Below, piece by piece: positions 17,575 to 26,392 of a stretch of 64,000 nucleotides of DNA. The translations under genes and the position numbers were made by a program. The DNA is from UBA7455 sp026713185. GTDB lineage: Bacteria; Pseudomonadota; Gammaproteobacteria; Pseudomonadales; Azotimanducaceae. The DNA is taken from NCBI GenBank assembly GCA_963665785.1, contig OY762456.1, positions 2,356,001 to 2,420,000 on the forward strand. Reading direction: 5' to 3'. The notes beneath the pieces were generated by a model. That model did not search any database. It was not told where the DNA came from and saw only the letters and a list, made by a program, of their open reading frames with translations. The number at the start of each line of letters is the position of its first letter. The first letter of the stretch is position 1.

Positions 17575-18933
17575 ATGACCTTATGGAAATGGCAGGAGTT
17601 GCTGACTGCTCTGGATTTAACCATACCGGAGATTGGCCCCGATATTCAGGGTGTCAGTATCGACAGCCGCTCTCTGCAAACTGGTGATTTATTCATTGCT
17701 CTGTCTGGTGACCCGGGTCCCGGGTTCCATACATCTTCTGAAAATAGCCGTAATGGCCATTCGTTCCTTGGTGCAGCCGAGATTGCCGGTGCTGGCGCTT
17801 TACTGGTTTCAGAAGCAACTGACGTACCGCTACCGGCCTTGACAGTTCCTGACACACTCAAGGCACTGTGGCAGCTTGGTCAGGCATCAAGGAAGAGAAT
17901 GAATGGCCGTGTTGCCGCTATAACAGGAAGTGCCGGTAAAACCACCGCAAGATATTGGCTTGAAGAGATACTGCGTGCTCAGGCGTCAACTCATGCTTCC
18001 ACGGGTAGTTATAACAATCATTGGGGAGTTCCGCTCTCTCTTGCACGTATGCCGGCAACAACAGAATACGGTATTTTCGAAATAGGCATGAATCAAACCG
18101 GTGAAATCCAGCCTTTGAGCGAACTGGTGCGGCCGGATGTAGCCATGATTTTGAATGTGCTGCCGGCGCACATCGGCAATTTAGGTAGTATTGAGGCTAT
18201 CAGGACTGAAAAACTGAGTATTCAATACGGACTGTTACCGGACGGAATACTGTTGGTTCCTTATGATCTCGCAGATTTTGTCAATGATCGTCAGTCAGTC
18301 ACTTTTGGTTTTGATGAACGCGCAGACATTTGGGCTGAACACTCCGGCTCAACTGCCCTGATTCATATTGAAGACTGGGAATTCCCCCTGACTCTGTCTG
18401 TTTCCGGTGAGCATCGGCTGATGACAGCCCTGGCAGTTCTTGCTATGGCACACACTTTATCGGCAGACATAGAGGCAGGCATCGCAATCATTCAAAAGCT
18501 GGGGACACCACCTGGAAGAGGGAATCATGTCCATGTCGCGGGAAGAACTATTGTGGATGACAGCTACAATGCCAATCCCGTCAGTATGGAATTTGCGCTG
18601 AAGGCGCTTGGTGAACATCCTGGGATGCGCCGAATTGCACTACTGGGAGAGATGCTGGAATTGGGCCCGGAGAGTGAAGGCATGCACAAAAAGATTGCCG
18701 GCGAATGTACCAATGTAGATCTGGTGATGACATTCGGACCGGGATTTGCCAATGTTTCGGATGCGTTCGGGTCATGTTTCCAGGGACATCTGAACTCGGT
18801 TGATGAGTTTGATCTGTCATCGTTTGCCGGACAAACCCGTGAGGGAGATGTCATTCTGGTCAAAGGGTCCAACAAGGTCTTCTGGTCCAGGGATTTTGTT
18901 GATCGTCTTGTTTCAGCCATTGCCAGGCTTTAA
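17575..18933 (+). CDS. murF: UDP-MurNAc-tripeptide--D-Ala-D-Ala ligase (MurF)
   Basis: ATP-dependent Mur ligase adding D-Ala-D-Ala to the peptidoglycan precursor in the cytoplasm. The 452 residues match E. coli MurF (452). N-terminal uridine-binding domain with GVSIDSRSLQTGDLFIAL, central ATPase P-loop AITGSAGKTTAR near residue 122, and GRGNH...DDSYNANPVSM near 325, the MurF signature. It is isolated from other division and cell-wall genes and follows an acetyltransferase, which is unusual. Its last bases overlap the convergent YiiX-like gene by 4 bp. A paralogue with another substrate cannot be excluded. Confidence 0.88.
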   Translation: MTLWKWQELLTALDLTIPEIGPDIQGVSIDSRSLQTGDLFIALSGDPGPGFHTSSENSRNGHSFLGAAEIAGAGALLVSEATDVPLPALTVPDTLKALWQLGQASRKRMNGRVAAITGSAGKTTARYWLEEILRAQASTHASTGSYNNHWGVPLSLARMPATTEYGIFEIGMNQTGEIQPLSELVRPDVAMILNVLPAHIGNLGSIEAIRTEKLSIQYGLLPDGILLVPYDLADFVNDRQSVTFGFDERADIWAEHSGSTALIHIEDWEFPLTLSVSGEHRLMTALAVLAMAHTLSADIEAGIAIIQKLGTPPGRGNHVHVAGRTIVDDSYNANPVSMEFALKALGEHPGMRRIALLGEMLELGPESEGMHKKIAGECTNVDLVMTFGPGFANVSDAFGSCFQGHLNSVDEFDLSSFAGQTREGDVILVKGSNKVFWSRDFVDRLVSAIARL

Positions 18934-19904
18934 TCTGATCCTTCAACAGGTTTCCCGTCCTCACTACAGGTACCTCCACCTTGTGAATTCCCGTCTTCGG
19001 TCTTTTCAACTTCAGAAGTTGGTATTTCTTCTTTAGCAGGACCGGTACGACTGGTTTTCAATGCTTCTTCTATGGCTTCTTCAACGTCCGGGGAACTGAA
19101 GTACATCCCATCCTCCTGTTCAGATAGATCATTTCTCTCCTCCCAGGGTAAAAGGTGGTGATCCTGGTCATATCTGAAATCCACAAAAGGATATTTTATG
19201 ATTTCAAAATAGGGGGAATAATCAAAATGACTGGGTGTATACAGTTTTGGATTACGCCGGAACAACTGTACTCCCTCAGTGGATTGTTTGACCAGAGGGA
19301 GGATGGGGAAATCGATGAATGCAAATGCTTCCGCGATCATTGTAGAGCAAACAGTCTTGGTGGATCGTCCGGCGCCATGTTGAAACAGGCTGGACGCCCA
19401 TCGCCGGGGGAGAATTCGCCAGGGAAACAGAAATCTGGCAAGATCAAAAATCTGTCGAATGTCATAATCCATACCTAAACGGCTGACCGCATACCGGATG
19501 ACCTGTTGGCCATCTTTTATACCAAGGCGGGATGGTCGGCAGATGCGCAGATGTTCATCTTCGTAAATTGTCAGATTGTTGATTATCGTTCCATGACCCA
19601 GCAGGCTTTCGATGACCAGCCGATCACCTGTATCCCCGGAGTAATGGAATTGAACTATTTCACGTAAATCCGGGTCTTCAATGTCATGTATGCGGCCGAT
19701 ATAAAGAGCCGCATGGGTCCAGGAACTCTGTGTTACCCAGCGAATGACTTCGCTTACCCGGGAGCGTCCTTCAACAAGGAGAATGTCACAGGGTTTCAGC
19801 TCGAAACTGATACGTTCAAAATCGCTCAGCGGATAGGGTCGTGTTGGACGTTCGCTATTCAGCCAGGCAATAAGTGGACGCGTCATAAAATTAAAAGCAG
19901 ACAT
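18930..19904 (-). CDS. YiiX/YebB-like permuted NlpC/P60 hydrolase
   Basis: A 324-residue protein of the permuted papain-like group. Motifs: PCDILLVEG near residue 36, His in SWTHAALYIG near 65, and Cys in TVCSTMIAEAF near 187, the order expected for the permuted Cys/His pair. These enzymes are thought to cleave amides in peptidoglycan or lipids. There is no obvious signal peptide. The last 65 residues are acidic and low in complexity (EEAIEEALKTS, then Glu/Gly/Ser-rich), an added tail. It converges with murF and diverges from moaA. Confidence 0.72.
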   Translation of the reverse strand: MSAFNFMTRPLIAWLNSERPTRPYPLSDFERISFELKPCDILLVEGRSRVSEVIRWVTQSSWTHAALYIGRIHDIEDPDLREIVQFHYSGDTGDRLVIESLLGHGTIINNLTIYEDEHLRICRPSRLGIKDGQQVIRYAVSRLGMDYDIRQIFDLARFLFPWRILPRRWASSLFQHGAGRSTKTVCSTMIAEAFAFIDFPILPLVKQSTEGVQLFRRNPKLYTPSHFDYSPYFEIIKYPFVDFRYDQDHHLLPWEERNDLSEQEDGMYFSSPDVEEAIEEALKTSRTGPAKEEIPTSEVEKTEDGNSQGGGTCSEDGKPVEGSD

Positions 19905-19956
19905 GTGGAATCAACATACTTACAAGTGATTAAATTGTACCCTATCGAAAGCGACA

Positions 19957-19982
19957 GCATTGCTATTCAACAATAGCAATGC
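19957..19982. promoter_or_regulatory. Perfect 11-bp inverted repeat before moaA
   Basis: Arms GCATTGCTATT and AATAGCAATGC with a CAAC loop, ending 18 bases before the moaA ATG and followed by a CATAAT (19987-19992) that could be a -10 box. As DNA it would be a good operator; as RNA a stable hairpin. It does not resemble the long molybdenum cofactor RNA motif found before E. coli moaA. Confidence 0.5.
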
Positions 19983-20000
19983 ATGACATAATGTGCTCCC

Positions 20001-20963
20001 ATGATTGTAGACAAACTTGGCAGAAGATTCAGAAACCTCAGGGTCAGTCTGACGGCGGCCTGCAACTACGCCTGCACATATTGTGTACCTGACGGCAAGC
20101 GTTTACTGAAAGCAAGGAACGAATTACCCGCAACTGATTTACTCAATGCAGTTGTGCTGCTGCAACAGGCTACTGGTATCAATAAAGTACGGATTACTGG
20201 TGGAGAACCTCTGGTCGCACCGCGGTTTGACGATTTTCTGCTGGGTGTAATGGACCTTGAACTTTCAGACGTCAGCCTTACAACCAATGGTCAGCTACTC
20301 CTTAAGAAGAAGGATGTTATCGCCGAATCTGGCTTGAAGCGTATTAATATCAGTCTGGATACCCTCAATCCTCTCCGATTTAAACAAATCGCCAGGGGAG
20401 GTGATCTCGAAACTGTATTGTCTGGTATAGACGCCATGCTGGATCTTGGCCTCAGAATAAAAATCAACATGGTTCCCCTTCGCACTCAGAATCTTTCAGA
20501 AATCTTGTCGATGCTTGATTTTTGTCTGGAAAGAGGTATCGAATTACGCTTTATTGAACTCATGCGAATGGGGCATCTACTGCATAGCAGCAGTTTTTCA
20601 ACAGATTTTGTCTCCATGGAAACCTTATTGGAAGTGATTGGTGAGCAGTATGAATTTACACGAACCGACGCCCCCTATGATTCAACCGCTGTAAGATTCC
20701 ATATACCTGACAAAGGCGTGTTTGGAGTGATTGCGAACGAGAGTGAGCCTTTCTGCCGATCCTGTACCAGATTACGCCTGTCTTCAGATGGATACCTGTA
20801 TGGATGTCTCAGCAGCATTAATAAACATTACATCGGAGATTTGCTGACATCACCACCGCATCTGGTTTTACCCGGTCTGCAGGACATTCTGGCTCAGGCG
20901 CTGGGAGATAAAAAACTTGCTTTTCAAGGTGAAGTCACAGTCATGAAACTGATCGGGGGATGA
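20001..20963 (+). CDS. moaA: GTP 3',8-cyclase MoaA
   Basis: Radical SAM enzyme starting molybdenum cofactor synthesis by turning GTP into 3',8-cH2GTP. N-terminal cluster CNYACTYC near residues 21-28 (CxxxCxxC), GGEPLV for SAM binding, and a second C-terminal cluster in FCRSCTRLRLSSDGYLYGC near 251-269. The C-terminus ends in Gly-Gly, as MoaA requires. 320 residues is slightly short but complete. No Shine-Dalgarno is visible before the ATG. It probably serves the Mo hydroxylase 9 kb upstream; MoaC, MoaE and MoeA are not in the window. Confidence 0.93.
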   Translation: MIVDKLGRRFRNLRVSLTAACNYACTYCVPDGKRLLKARNELPATDLLNAVVLLQQATGINKVRITGGEPLVAPRFDDFLLGVMDLELSDVSLTTNGQLLLKKKDVIAESGLKRINISLDTLNPLRFKQIARGGDLETVLSGIDAMLDLGLRIKINMVPLRTQNLSEILSMLDFCLERGIELRFIELMRMGHLLHSSSFSTDFVSMETLLEVIGEQYEFTRTDAPYDSTAVRFHIPDKGVFGVIANESEPFCRSCTRLRLSSDGYLYGCLSSINKHYIGDLLTSPPHLVLPGLQDILAQALGDKKLAFQGEVTVMKLIGG

Positions 20964-21030
20964 GAAACCCGCTGAGGGCTCTTTATGGAAACCCGCTGAG
21001 GGCTCTTTATGGAAACCCGCTGAGGGCTCT
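20964..21030. repeat. 24-bp tandem repeat after moaA
   Basis: Two full 24-bp units (20964-20987, 20988-21011) and a 19-base partial unit (21012-21030), identical to each other, starting on the base after the moaA stop. The core on the minus strand is GAGCCCTCAGCGGGT, close to the leading block of the dispersed repeat at 16843 and 39910. No spacers, so it is not a CRISPR. The remaining 29 bases lead into the next gene. Confidence 0.9.
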
Positions 21031-21059
21031 TCCGGATTTACTGCGCCATATGAATTAAT

Positions 21060-23144
21060 ATGATTAAAGTGGTTATCGCCGCACTTTACCTGTTGACAAC
21101 TCTATCTCTGTTGGTTTTTCCGGCTATCGCCATGGAGATGGATGATCAAGGAGATTCGACCTCAAGGAATAACGGTCACTTTACAGCCTACTGGCAGATG
21201 GACAACAGTGTTCATGCCGGACAGACAGTGGACCTGGTCCAGTATATTGAGATTACAAGAGAACTGGGGGTGGGTAGTCGTATATACATCGACCAACCTG
21301 TACACTATCCAGGGCAACTACAGTCACGAAAAAAGGAAGGCGCCAATCACATTGCCTTGGTCACCGGGAATGTGATGATTAATTCCCGGTCTGTAGAACG
21401 TGACAGTATCCCGGGGTTATCACCTGGAGCTGGTCTGCTGACTAAATTTGAAGTTGTAGAAGGCACACTGTATCCGGGAGAAAGACTCACTCTGCACTAC
21501 AGCAATCTGAAGCTGCCGGAAACCGCCCACAGGTTTTCATTTCCGATTTATATTAGCGTAAATCCCGGTACAGGTCTGGAACCTGTCAGAGTTACAACAT
21601 TCCCGATAAAGCCAGGTCCACCTGTAAAGATTGGTATTTCTGCACCATCTCTAATACAACGGGGTGATTTGTTTGATGTTCGATTGCTGATCACCGACCA
21701 GTATGGCAATCCGGTATCAGGTAGCTCAATATCACTGGAAATACTGGTCGATGGAAAATTTGATCGGCGGATACAGACGGGTGATACCGCAGAAATCGTG
21801 ATTCCCGGACTTCAGTTTGAGGAAGATGGCCTGCACTACATTGAGAGCAGGTCCGCTGGAGGTGGGCTCGTGGGAAAATCCAACCTCATCAGTGTCAAAG
21901 AGAAGATTGGGCATCGAATCGCCTGGGTTGACCTGCACCTGCATGATCAGCAGACGGGAGGTCTTTTAAGTCCCGGGGAAATCAGGACAAAGCACTTCAC
22001 TGATCTTGATGTACCACTGGTTATCAGTAATGTCCACGCAGAAAATATCAGATCTCATGAGATCATACGTCCGCTTGCACAGGGCGGGAATCTGTTGTTG
22101 CTCGATTATGGGACCGGGTCCCTGCAGATTCCATCCGGAAATATTCCTGTGGACCATCGCCGACTTAATCCGGAATTACCCATCCTCACAGAAATTTTGT
22201 CTGGACTTTCGCTATACGAATGGTATGGCAACCAACTCGCCGGTTATGGTTACAAGGTTGGATTTTTGGCAACGGGAGCCACACATCTCCCCGGAGAAGA
22301 ACAGGGACGAGGGAAATCAGCGGTCCTGGTTTTTCCACAGGAAACCTGGATTGATGCGTTGTCAAGAGGTAGAACCTACGCAGTGTCTGCAGGTAAACCA
22401 ATATTGAACTGGACGTTGAATAAAGGATTGCCCGGCAGCAGGGTTACCGATTCCCGTATTCGAAATGTCACAGGTGAGGTCCACGCTCCTTACAATCTGG
22501 ATAGAATCGAATTGTTGAAGAACGGGACAGTCATCGACCAGAGGTTGCCAGGATCGGCGGCTGAAACTGGCAGGATTCAAATCAGCCTGATGTCTCCCAG
22601 CCAACCTCCTGGTCAGCCCTGGGAACTTCCTCGACAGGGCAGGGAATGGGTTGGTTATCTTCGAGTCGAAGGTGCTTTCATAGATAATATAGAAGCTGGT
22701 GGATACCGGGAGAACCATCAATGGGATATACTGGTCAACCCGGAAGATAATCAACGTATTGACTTTATTACCTGGACCCATGGTGACAGAAGTAGTTTTA
22801 TTGTCGAGATTGCACAACAACAGGATGACGTCTACCTGGAATTGCACATCATGGCAGGTACCGGCAGGTCATCCGGCCCGGATACACCCGCGATAAACCA
22901 GCGGGTATCCCTGGACAATTTGCAAAATGGTGTCTACCAACGGTATTTTGATGCCGGTGGTTACAAGGACCAGGTTGAAATATCGCTGATCAAAAGGGAA
23001 AGTGTCGACAGTTATGCCTTTGACTTTACTGATACGAAGGATATTCGGGCAGGCGATTACTATTATCTGAGGATCCGTGGGTATGAGGATGAAACCATAT
23101 GGTCCAGTCCGGTATATGTTGGAGGATTCGATGTTATTGAATAA
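21060..23144 (+). CDS. Exported CehA/McbA-like protein with Ig-like and degenerate PHP domains
   Basis: A 694-residue protein with a signal peptide (residues 1-24, hydrophobic LLTTLSLLVFPAIA). Residues 30-280 look beta-rich, with an Ig-like stretch (ISLEILVDGKFDRRI). DLHLHDQQTGGLLSPGE near 290 resembles the DLHxHT start of PHP-type metallohydrolases, and WIDALSRGRTYAVSAGKPI near 430 matches the closing segment of CehA/McbA/DUF3604 proteins. Most of the His/Asp metal ligands normally between these landmarks are missing, so activity is doubtful. It is followed by traB at 14 bp. The family link is inferred from these two landmarks only. Confidence 0.55.
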   Translation: MIKVVIAALYLLTTLSLLVFPAIAMEMDDQGDSTSRNNGHFTAYWQMDNSVHAGQTVDLVQYIEITRELGVGSRIYIDQPVHYPGQLQSRKKEGANHIALVTGNVMINSRSVERDSIPGLSPGAGLLTKFEVVEGTLYPGERLTLHYSNLKLPETAHRFSFPIYISVNPGTGLEPVRVTTFPIKPGPPVKIGISAPSLIQRGDLFDVRLLITDQYGNPVSGSSISLEILVDGKFDRRIQTGDTAEIVIPGLQFEEDGLHYIESRSAGGGLVGKSNLISVKEKIGHRIAWVDLHLHDQQTGGLLSPGEIRTKHFTDLDVPLVISNVHAENIRSHEIIRPLAQGGNLLLLDYGTGSLQIPSGNIPVDHRRLNPELPILTEILSGLSLYEWYGNQLAGYGYKVGFLATGATHLPGEEQGRGKSAVLVFPQETWIDALSRGRTYAVSAGKPILNWTLNKGLPGSRVTDSRIRNVTGEVHAPYNLDRIELLKNGTVIDQRLPGSAAETGRIQISLMSPSQPPGQPWELPRQGREWVGYLRVEGAFIDNIEAGGYRENHQWDILVNPEDNQRIDFITWTHGDRSSFIVEIAQQQDDVYLELHIMAGTGRSSGPDTPAINQRVSLDNLQNGVYQRYFDAGGYKDQVEISLIKRESVDSYAFDFTDTKDIRAGDYYYLRIRGYEDETIWSSPVYVGGFDVIE

Positions 23145-23158
23145 ATATCGCAGCGTGG

Positions 23159-24091
23159 ATGATGCTGGATAAACAAATGTTACGGAGTGGACGATTGCCC
23201 GTGAATAGAGGTTTTCTATTCATCTGTTTACTGGCGCTGATTTGTCTGTCTGGTATCAATCAGGCAGATGACTCTCGCAAACTGTGCCTTTGGAAAATTG
23301 AGCATGGGGGTTCCCGGGTTTACCTGTTGGGGTCTGTACATCTCATGAAAGAGGATATGTATCCCTTGCCTGATCCAATCATTGCGGCCTTCAACGAGTC
23401 AGATGTGGTTGTGTTCGAGATTGACCTGACGGAAATGGATGAAATAGAGATTGCCAATTTAATGGAACAGCAAGGCATATACACCCCGCCTGCTACCATC
23501 AGCGATGATCTTTCTCCGGAAACGCTGGAATTGCTTAATGACTATCTGGAGGAGGAAGGAATCAAACTGGACCAGGTGAGTCAAATGAAACCCTGGATGC
23601 TCTCACTGTACATTAGCATCATGGATTTGGAAAAACTCGGTTTTAAAACTGAACTCGGTCTTGACCAGCACCTGAATCAGAAAGCAATGGATCAGGACAA
23701 AGAAACTGATGGACTTGAATCTGCTGCCCAACAGATCAGTTTTTTATCTGGAGAAAATATAGAAATTCAGGACCTTGCCCTCCGGGCATATCTTTCGGAA
23801 AGACACCAGGTCCAGGAAGAAACTGGCCAGATGATTTCAGCCTGGCGCAGTGGCGATGCGGATGAGTTGTATGAGATAGCTATAGATCAGATCCTTGAGT
23901 ATCCTGAACTTCAGAATCAGATGGACAGGTTGATACTGGAAAGAAACCTGAACATGGTCCAGAAAATTCGGGGCTACCTGGACACCCAACGTAAGTATAT
24001 GGTTGTCGCAGGTGCGTTACATATGGGTGGACCGGAGGGCATTATTCAACTCCTTTCCGAAGACTTCACTGTAGAACAGATTTCCTATTGA
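23159..24091 (+). CDS. TraB/GumN family protein
   Basis: A 310-residue exported protein. The N-terminus has a signal sequence (RGFLFICLLALICLSGI). The family landmarks are LWKIEHGGSRVYLLGSVH near residue 42, with the conserved G-S-x-H, DVVVFEID with conserved Glu near 80, and the C-terminal VVAGALHMGGPEGI with G-x-x-H. TraB/GumN proteins are related to Tiki metalloproteases, and the same Glu and His residues suggest a metal-dependent peptidase fold, though bacterial substrates are unknown. It follows the CehA-like gene closely, so both probably act in the periplasm. Confidence 0.85.
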   Translation: MMLDKQMLRSGRLPVNRGFLFICLLALICLSGINQADDSRKLCLWKIEHGGSRVYLLGSVHLMKEDMYPLPDPIIAAFNESDVVVFEIDLTEMDEIEIANLMEQQGIYTPPATISDDLSPETLELLNDYLEEEGIKLDQVSQMKPWMLSLYISIMDLEKLGFKTELGLDQHLNQKAMDQDKETDGLESAAQQISFLSGENIEIQDLALRAYLSERHQVQEETGQMISAWRSGDADELYEIAIDQILEYPELQNQMDRLILERNLNMVQKIRGYLDTQRKYMVVAGALHMGGPEGIIQLLSEDFTVEQISY

Positions 24092-24132
24092 AATTTCAGA
24101 ATTCTGGAACAATAGATCAGTCCGGTTCAGCT

Positions 24133-24789
24133 CTATATGAATCTCCCATAACTGACTTTCCTGGCACGATCGAAAAATTCAGTCCATTGCTCATCAGTCA
24201 GCAGCATGGGTTCCCCCAGTTTTCGTGTCAATACATACTGTCTGCACATGATTTCCAATCGATGCGCCAGGACGACAGCTGACCTGAGGTTACGTCCCCG
24301 GCAGATCATGCCGTGATTCCCGAGAAGACAAGCCGTCCTGTCTTTCAAGGCATTGGCGGCATCGTCACCGAGTGATTGAGTTCCAAAGGTTGAGTAGGGT
24401 ACACAGGGAACATCGTCACCGCCGAAAGAACCCACCAGGTAATGGAATCCCGGCAGGGGTAACAGCTGGCAGGCCATAGCGACACAATAATCCGAGTGCG
24501 TGTGTACAACCGCATCCGCCTTCTCATGGGCAAGATATATTGCAGCGTGCATACGCCACTCCGAAGAAGGTTTGCGATCACCTTCCCACTCACCATCCAG
24601 TGAAATTTGTACAATATTCTCTGGCGCGATTGTTTCAGCTGTAGCACCGGATGGAGAAATCAGCATCCCGTTACCAAAACGACAACTGAGATTGCCTGAG
24701 GCCAGTTCATTCAGACCGATTTGTTCAACATGCTTGTATTGTTCCACAAGCTGCTGCCGTAGATTGGTTTCATTCTGATTATCTGTCAT
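24133..24789 (-). CDS. Class II aldolase/decarboxylase (OtnC-like)
   Basis: A 218-residue class II aldolase/adducin-family enzyme. Zinc ligands His-x-His in VVHTHSDYCVAM near residue 95 and a third His in LGNHGMICRG near 157; NLSCRFGNGMLISPSG near 30 is the phosphate-binding side, and SSEWRMHAAIY carries the Glu. It lies 17 bp downstream of a DUF1537 kinase. That pair is known as OtnK-OtnC: OtnC decarboxylates 3-oxo-tetronate 4-phosphate to dihydroxyacetone phosphate. The assignment rests on the pairing; fuculose-phosphate aldolase-like activity is the alternative. Confidence 0.78.
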   Translation of the reverse strand: MTDNQNETNLRQQLVEQYKHVEQIGLNELASGNLSCRFGNGMLISPSGATAETIAPENIVQISLDGEWEGDRKPSSEWRMHAAIYLAHEKADAVVHTHSDYCVAMACQLLPLPGFHYLVGSFGGDDVPCVPYSTFGTQSLGDDAANALKDRTACLLGNHGMICRGRNLRSAVVLAHRLEIMCRQYVLTRKLGEPMLLTDEQWTEFFDRARKVSYGRFI

Positions 24790-24806
24790 TGAATATCTCC
24801 TGTTAA

Positions 24807-26084
24807 CTACGCGGCTTCATCTGCAGCGCGCATACGATTAAGGGCGGTAAAGAAGAAACTTTCATTTCCGAGAGCTCCGGCTTTCAACACCAGAGAATGT
24901 GCATCCGATCCTGCCATATGACAGTATCCACCACTCAGGTTATCGAATGAAGAAACCTGAACCTGGTTGATTCCCAGTGAATTCATGACCTGACCTGAGG
25001 TTTCACCACCGGCGACAACAAATTTCCTGACACCGAGTTCCTGTAACGCAAGGGCGCTCTGACCGAGAAGCTCATCTGCCAGATTTGCAGCACCTTCTAT
25101 TCCCAGGTTCTGTTGTGCCCGTTGTACACCATCAACATCTGCTGAAGTCGTAACGGCAACAGGTCCTTCTTTTATCCTGCTGGCAGCCCAATCCTTGAAC
25201 AAATCAATAATGTGAGGGTTTGATTCTGCCTGCAACAAATCAAATCTGAACACCGGGTGGTGCTTTTCAAAGTGTGCGACTTGTCGCAAAGTAGCATTTG
25301 CACAACTACCGGCAATTACCGCCTCATGTCCGGGAGATGCAGGCAAGAGGGTTCTCTGCTCGATATTATCAAGGTTTGTAAGCCAGGTACGAGCCAGGAA
25401 CATAGGCAGGGCATCTGCTCCGGTGGTCAACGGCCAGTCTGCGGTCAACTCAGCTATACGGGTGACATCAGTAGCATCTACGGCATCCACGACGAACAGG
25501 TTATTACCCCGGGCTACCTGTTCAGCCAGTGTCTGAACCGCTGCTTCTTTACCTTGTACCAACTTGCCATGTGAGAGTAGTCCCACCCTGGATTGACTTT
25601 GTGCCTGCAGGACCTCAACCAGATTTGAATTCGTCATAGGCGTCACTGGATCAAACTTTTTTCCAGATTCACCCAGCATGGTACCTCCCAGGAACATCCG
25701 CCCCTGAAACACCGTTACTGAGTATTCAGGGAATGCAGGACAGAAAATTGTCCGGTCTGTATTCAACGTTTCCATCAGCGTTTCTGCGATCGGACCAATG
25801 TTGCCTTTCTCCGTGGAGTCAAACGTAGCACAGTATTTGTAATAAATTCGCCTGGTCCCGGCCGACTTCAACGCAACTGCAGAATTTCTGACGTCTGCAC
25901 GGGCTTCATCAGCGGGTATCAGTCGGATTTTACGGCCAATCACCACTGCCTGTGCGGATGGATCAAGATGACCAAGTGCATCTGTTGAGGTGACCAGAGG
26001 GCAGCGAACACCTTCACGTTCCAACAGACTGGCGACCATCATGCCACCTGTAAGATCATCGGCAATGACACCTAGCTCAAGCAT
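24807..26084 (-). CDS. Four-carbon acid sugar kinase (OtnK-like, DUF1537)
   Basis: A 425-residue kinase of the four-carbon acid sugar kinase family that phosphorylates 3-oxo-tetronate. N-terminal ADDLTGGMMVASLL with the Asp pair used for substrate binding, PAFPEYSVTVFQGRMFLGG in the middle, and the C-terminal nucleotide-binding FVVAGGETSGQVM. It is the first gene of a two-gene unit with the aldolase. The dehydrogenase (LtnD/DenD) and isomerase (OtnI) usually in this cluster are not next to it, so the true substrate is uncertain. Confidence 0.82.
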   Translation of the reverse strand: MLELGVIADDLTGGMMVASLLEREGVRCPLVTSTDALGHLDPSAQAVVIGRKIRLIPADEARADVRNSAVALKSAGTRRIYYKYCATFDSTEKGNIGPIAETLMETLNTDRTIFCPAFPEYSVTVFQGRMFLGGTMLGESGKKFDPVTPMTNSNLVEVLQAQSQSRVGLLSHGKLVQGKEAAVQTLAEQVARGNNLFVVDAVDATDVTRIAELTADWPLTTGADALPMFLARTWLTNLDNIEQRTLLPASPGHEAVIAGSCANATLRQVAHFEKHHPVFRFDLLQAESNPHIIDLFKDWAASRIKEGPVAVTTSADVDGVQRAQQNLGIEGAANLADELLGQSALALQELGVRKFVVAGGETSGQVMNSLGINQVQVSSFDNLSGGYCHMAGSDAHSLVLKAGALGNESFFFTALNRMRAADEAA

Positions 26085-26392
26085 ATTGTTATCTCCTGGT
26101 GGTCATCAGTTCATGGTAAAGCAGGAACAATTTGACCATTGATGTTCGCAGCTCTCTCCATCAGAATAAGCACTGCACCTGTCTATTGATCGGTTTATGG
26201 TGCAATTCAGAGTGAACCTCATTCCTTGAAAAAGTAAGAATTTGTTGTATTACGCCAACAATAATTACCTGAATCGGGGGGCTATTTCAAGCTACCCTGT
26301 TTCTTTCTACTGACAAACCGTAGAGAATCTGGCTCATAAACAGTCGTTAAGACAATATTAACTTAAAGAACTATCCAAATAGGGAGCTATCA
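26085..26392. promoter_or_regulatory. Divergent control region with an operator-like inverted repeat
   Basis: The 308-bp gap between the divergent kinase and glyoxalase genes. At 26242-26261 it holds TTGTTG and CAACAA arms eight bases apart, a shape used by GntR and LacI-type regulators. Further on it is AT-rich (TTAAGACAATATTAACTTAAAG), probably the glyoxalase promoter, and GGGAG at 26381-26385 lies 7 bases before its ATG. No ORF of note is seen and no regulator gene is adjacent. Confidence 0.45.

Noticed and set aside
20964..21030. CRISPR-like array
   Set aside because: Units are directly adjacent with no spacers, and there are no cas genes; it is a tandem repeat.
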